This document shows positions 61,527 through 64,000 of a stretch of 64,000 bases of DNA, in pieces. The notes beneath the pieces were generated by a model. The model had not been told where the DNA came from. It saw only the letters and a list, made by a program, of their open reading frames with translations, and did not search any database. The stretch comes from Actinopolymorpha pittospori (GTDB lineage: Bacteria > Actinomycetota > Actinomycetes > Propionibacteriales > Actinopolymorphaceae), in assembly GCF_014873875.1 (NCBI RefSeq), contig NZ_JADBEM010000001.1, forward strand, positions 8,928,001 to 8,992,000, written 5' to 3'. Both the position numbers and the translations under genes were made by a program. Every line of letters begins with the position of its first letter. The stretch's first letter is position 1.

Positions 61527-61766
61527 ATGCGGACATCCGTTCAGTTGCTCGGCTACGTCCTCGGCCTGCAGGGCGTCATCGGGATCCTCTCCCACCTCGG
61601 CATCCGGACCTGGAACGGACTCTCCGTCGTCGAGCACGTGTCCGTACTCCGCGGCTACGAGATCTTCACCAACGTGGTCCTCGTCGTCATCGGCGCGGCA
61701 CTCGTGATCGCCACCGTGCGACTCCGCAGAAGCGCCGACGAAGACGGGAGCGAGCAGCGACCATGA
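61527..61766 (+). CDS. Small membrane protein coupled to DUF418 gene
   Basis: A 79-residue protein with two hydrophobic segments (VQLLGYVLGLQGVIGIL and IFTNVVLVVIGAALVIATV) and a charged tail. The short leader before the ATG has a TAGCGT eight bases ahead, which could be a -10 element of a leaderless transcript. It overlaps the DUF418 gene by four bases (ATGA). No family is recognised. Confidence 0.65.
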   Translation: MRTSVQLLGYVLGLQGVIGILSHLGIRTWNGLSVVEHVSVLRGYEIFTNVVLVVIGAALVIATVRLRRSADEDGSEQRP

Positions 61767-63195
61767 GCGCCAGCGAAACCGCCCGACCACGAGGTCCGGT
61801 GGCTCGCGGCGGCGTCCGCCCCGGTGAACGCGCCCTCGCCCCCGACCTCGCCCGCGGCGTCATGCTGTTGCTGATCGTCTTGTCCAACACGGGCTTCTAC
61901 CTGTGGGCGGCGCACCACGGTCCCTCCGGCTGGCACCCGATCGACGGGAACGCGCTCGACCGCGCCGTGCAGTTCGTGATGATCACGACGCTCGACCTGC
62001 GCGTCTATCCGTTGTTCGCGTTCCTGTTCGGCTACGGGATGATGCAGCTGTTCCTACGCCAGACCGCGGCCGGAACCCCGGAGCGGACCGCCGTCGCGCT
62101 TCTGCGCCGGCGCGGTCTGGGCCTCATCGCACTGGGCTTCGTCCACGCCGCGCTGCTCATGGCCGGGGACATCATCGGGTCCTACGGACTGATGAGCCTG
62201 TTGCTGGGTTGGTTGTTCCTGCGCCGCCGCGACCGCACGCTGCTGGTGTGGTGTGCCGTCGCCGCCGCGGTGACGGTGCTCGCGACCGCGCCCGGGGTCG
62301 AGGCGGTGCTGACGGGGCAGCTCGCCGACCTCGGTACGTCCGGCACCGAGCTGACCACGATCGTCTACGCCTCCGGTGAGGAGAACCCGCTCGTCGCGGC
62401 CGGCACGCGACTCACCACCTCGGCGTACGTCACGGTCGCCGGCGGGTTGTTGTCGTTCTCCGGCATGGCCGTGATGCTGCTCGGGTTCTGGTCAGCGCGC
62501 CGGCGGATCCTCGAGGAGCCGGACCGCCACCTGCCGCTGCTGCGGTGGACGGCGGTCATCGGTCTCGCGGTCGGCTGGTCGGGTGGGCTGCTCGCCGCCC
62601 TCGCCACGTCGGCTGGTGGGACGTCCCCGCCGAGGCCGTCTCCGAGACGGGGGCGTTGCGCCTGATCCAGGACGGCACCGGCGTCGCGGCCGGCCTCGGC
62701 TACGTCGCGGTCTTCGGGCTGGTGGCGGCCCGGTTGGCCAGGAAGTCGCGGGGCACAGGCGACCGGAGCACGCTGGTCACCGCGGTCAGCGCCGTCGGCA
62801 GGCGCCCGCTGTCGAGCTACCTGACCCACTCGCTGATCTTCTCCCCGCTGCTGGCCGCGTGGGGACTCGGCCTCGGCGGGGCGATGGGGAGCGCGGGGAT
62901 GGCCGCGTTCGCGGTCGGCGTGTGGCTGGTGACCGTGCTCGGTGCGTACGCGCTCGAACGCCACGGCCGTGACGGACCGGCCGAGAAACTCCTGCGCCGG
63001 TGGGTCTACGGCGCGACGGCCCGCCGCCCGGCCGCGACCGCACCCACACCGTCCGCCAAGGCCCCGCTTCGGCCAGGCTCCGGTGAGTGGGGCGGGCGGT
63101 ACCGTCCACCTCCTGGGCAACACCGTCCTCAGCCTCGGCGCGATCGCGCTCGTCGTCGTGGCCTGGCGACGGATCCGGGACGCGAGAAACCTTGA
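61763..63195 (+). pseudogene. DUF418 family membrane protein, interrupted by a frameshift
   Basis: The first frame (to 62665) encodes the N-terminal two-thirds: ALAPDLARGVMLLLIVLSNT, FAFLFGYGMMQLFLRQ and several helices. At about 62605-62620 the homology moves to the frame that is one base back (WWDVPAEAVSETGALRLI). It goes on with GRRPLSSYLTHSLIFSPLL and ALERHGRDGPAEKLLRRWVYG, the typical DUF418 end. One missing base near 62612 would restore a protein of about 475 residues with ~9-10 helices. DUF418 proteins are putative membrane transporters or acyltransferase-like proteins of unknown role. A sequencing error cannot be separated from a true mutation. Confidence 0.75.
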
Positions 63196-63301
63196 ACCCG
63201 CCCGTGCGTCGATCACAATCAATGACACGACCGTGCTTCGTGACGACCAGACCGCGCCGACCAGCCCGCACCGACCAGACCCGAACGCCGTGGGGTGCAC
63301 A

Positions 63302-64000
63302 ATGTCGCGTACTTCCTCAGGTAGTCCCATGTCAGGCGACCCACGGCCGACAGGTCCGGTGCCGATCGGAACGGCGACGGTCGTCGGTCCCGGTGGTCTG
63401 GTCCGCGCCCTCGTCTGGATCACTTTCCCGCTGCTCGGCGCCGCCGCGGCCGCCCTGGTCAAGGTGGCCGTGTCCTGGGCGGCGTGGGCGGAGCTACCGA
63501 TCCCCGGCCTGGCGCGACTCCTCACCCGGTTCCCCGAGCCGCAGGCCACTTTCGGCGTCCTCGCCATCGGGTTCGTGCTCGGCCTCATCGTCGCCGGAAT
63601 GGCCGAGCGCGACTACGTCACCATCTCCGTCGACCACAACGAGGTCACCCTCAGGCATGGGCAGACCTCCCACACGTTCGCGCGTACGTCGATCGGTGCC
63701 GTCTTCGTCGACGCCAAGGAGGTCGTGCTTCTCGGCCGCGGGACCGAGGAACTGATACGCCAGCGCGGTGACCTGCCGAACGTCCGGCGGATCGAGGAGG
63801 CCTTCGTCGCGCACGGCTACCCCTGGCGGACCGGAGGGGATCCGTACGGCGGTGAGTACCGGCGGTGGGTGGACGACGCACCGGAGTTGCCCGCCGCCGC
63901 GCATGCGGTGTTGCGTGCCCGCGACCGGGCTCTCCGCGCCGGCGACCAGGCGGACGTGACGGAGCTGCGCACCGAACTCGGCCGGCTCGGCTTGGTCGTC
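63302..64000 (+). CDS. YqeB-like membrane protein, 3' end outside the window
   Basis: The frame runs from the ATG at 63302 (or 63329, with AGGTAG ahead) to the window edge without a stop. Two membrane helices (LVRALVWITFPLLGAAAAAL; FGVLAIGFVLGLIVAGMA) are followed by a soluble domain (VTISVDHNEVTLRHGQT, then GAVFVDAKEVVLLGRGTEEL). It ends with AHGYPWRTGGDPYGGEYRRW and VDDAPELPAAAHAVL. This segment order matches actinobacterial proteins annotated YqeB, whose function is unknown. Another frame in the same stretch is open but Ser/Arg-rich and not convincing. Confidence 0.8.
   Translation, partial: MSRTSSGSPMSGDPRPTGPVPIGTATVVGPGGLVRALVWITFPLLGAAAAALVKVAVSWAAWAELPIPGLARLLTRFPEPQATFGVLAIGFVLGLIVAGMAERDYVTISVDHNEVTLRHGQTSHTFARTSIGAVFVDAKEVVLLGRGTEELIRQRGDLPNVRRIEEAFVAHGYPWRTGGDPYGGEYRRWVDDAPELPAAAHAVLRARDRALRAGDQADVTELRTELGRLGLVV

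Noticed and set aside
63087..63755. 222-codon plus-strand frame near the window end
   Set aside because: Ser/Arg/Pro-rich shadow of the YqeB-like gene, which has proper helices and family segments in the neighbouring frame.

Overview
The window is chromosomal DNA from a high-GC actinobacterium. Supporting signs are strong G/C bias at third codon positions, frequent GTG/TTG starts, a WhiB7 regulator with an AT-hook, AdnAB recombination enzymes, mycoredoxin, F420-type oxidoreductase and many actinobacterial domain families of unknown function. I infer a soil actinomycete of the Actinopolymorpha/Kribbella/Jiangella kind; the genus cannot be fixed from sequence alone. I see no rRNA, CRISPR array, prophage or insertion sequence.

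Layout. 1-4040: the end of a degenerate GAF/histidine-kinase-like sensor, a SnoaL-like protein, a clpP3-clpP4 pair with a convergent PopR-type activator and two abutting palindromes in front of the pair, a GNAT enzyme and an initiator tRNA. 4200-30660: a block whose gene content and order resemble the Mycobacterium Rv3193c-Rv3199c region (UPF0182, PDZ/Lon-like protease, DUF2342 metalloprotease, ABC1 kinase, whiB7, uvrD2, mycoredoxin, nudC), with moaE, peptide deformylase, a YgjP-type peptidase and an E1-like protein between them. whiB7 has a leader of nearly 600 nt with its own promoter, two overlapping upstream ORFs and an intrinsic terminator. deoD and a secreted M36 metalloprotease follow nudC.

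31100-45750: an accessory carbohydrate-uptake locus. A LacI regulator heads a run of eleven minus-strand genes: lacI, a PhyH-type dioxygenase, ABC ATPase, a chaperonin-60 homologue with altered catalytic residues, a cytoplasmic Asp-box beta-propeller, a Tat/lipobox solute-binding protein, two permeases, two more ABC ATPases and a YesL-like membrane protein. Many of these genes overlap by 4-17 bases. A COG3618-type lactonase/amidohydrolase is divergent. The insertion of a chaperonin-like gene and a beta-propeller gene between transporter genes is the most unusual system here.

45760-59000: the conserved block resumes with adnB-adnA, an unknown protein, an ABC-2 exporter with a divergent MarR/GbsR-type regulator, an alkyltransferase-like protein and moeZ. 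59250-64000: a NarL-type two-component pair, a small membrane protein coupled to a frameshifted DUF418 gene, and the start of a YqeB-like membrane protein that runs off the window.
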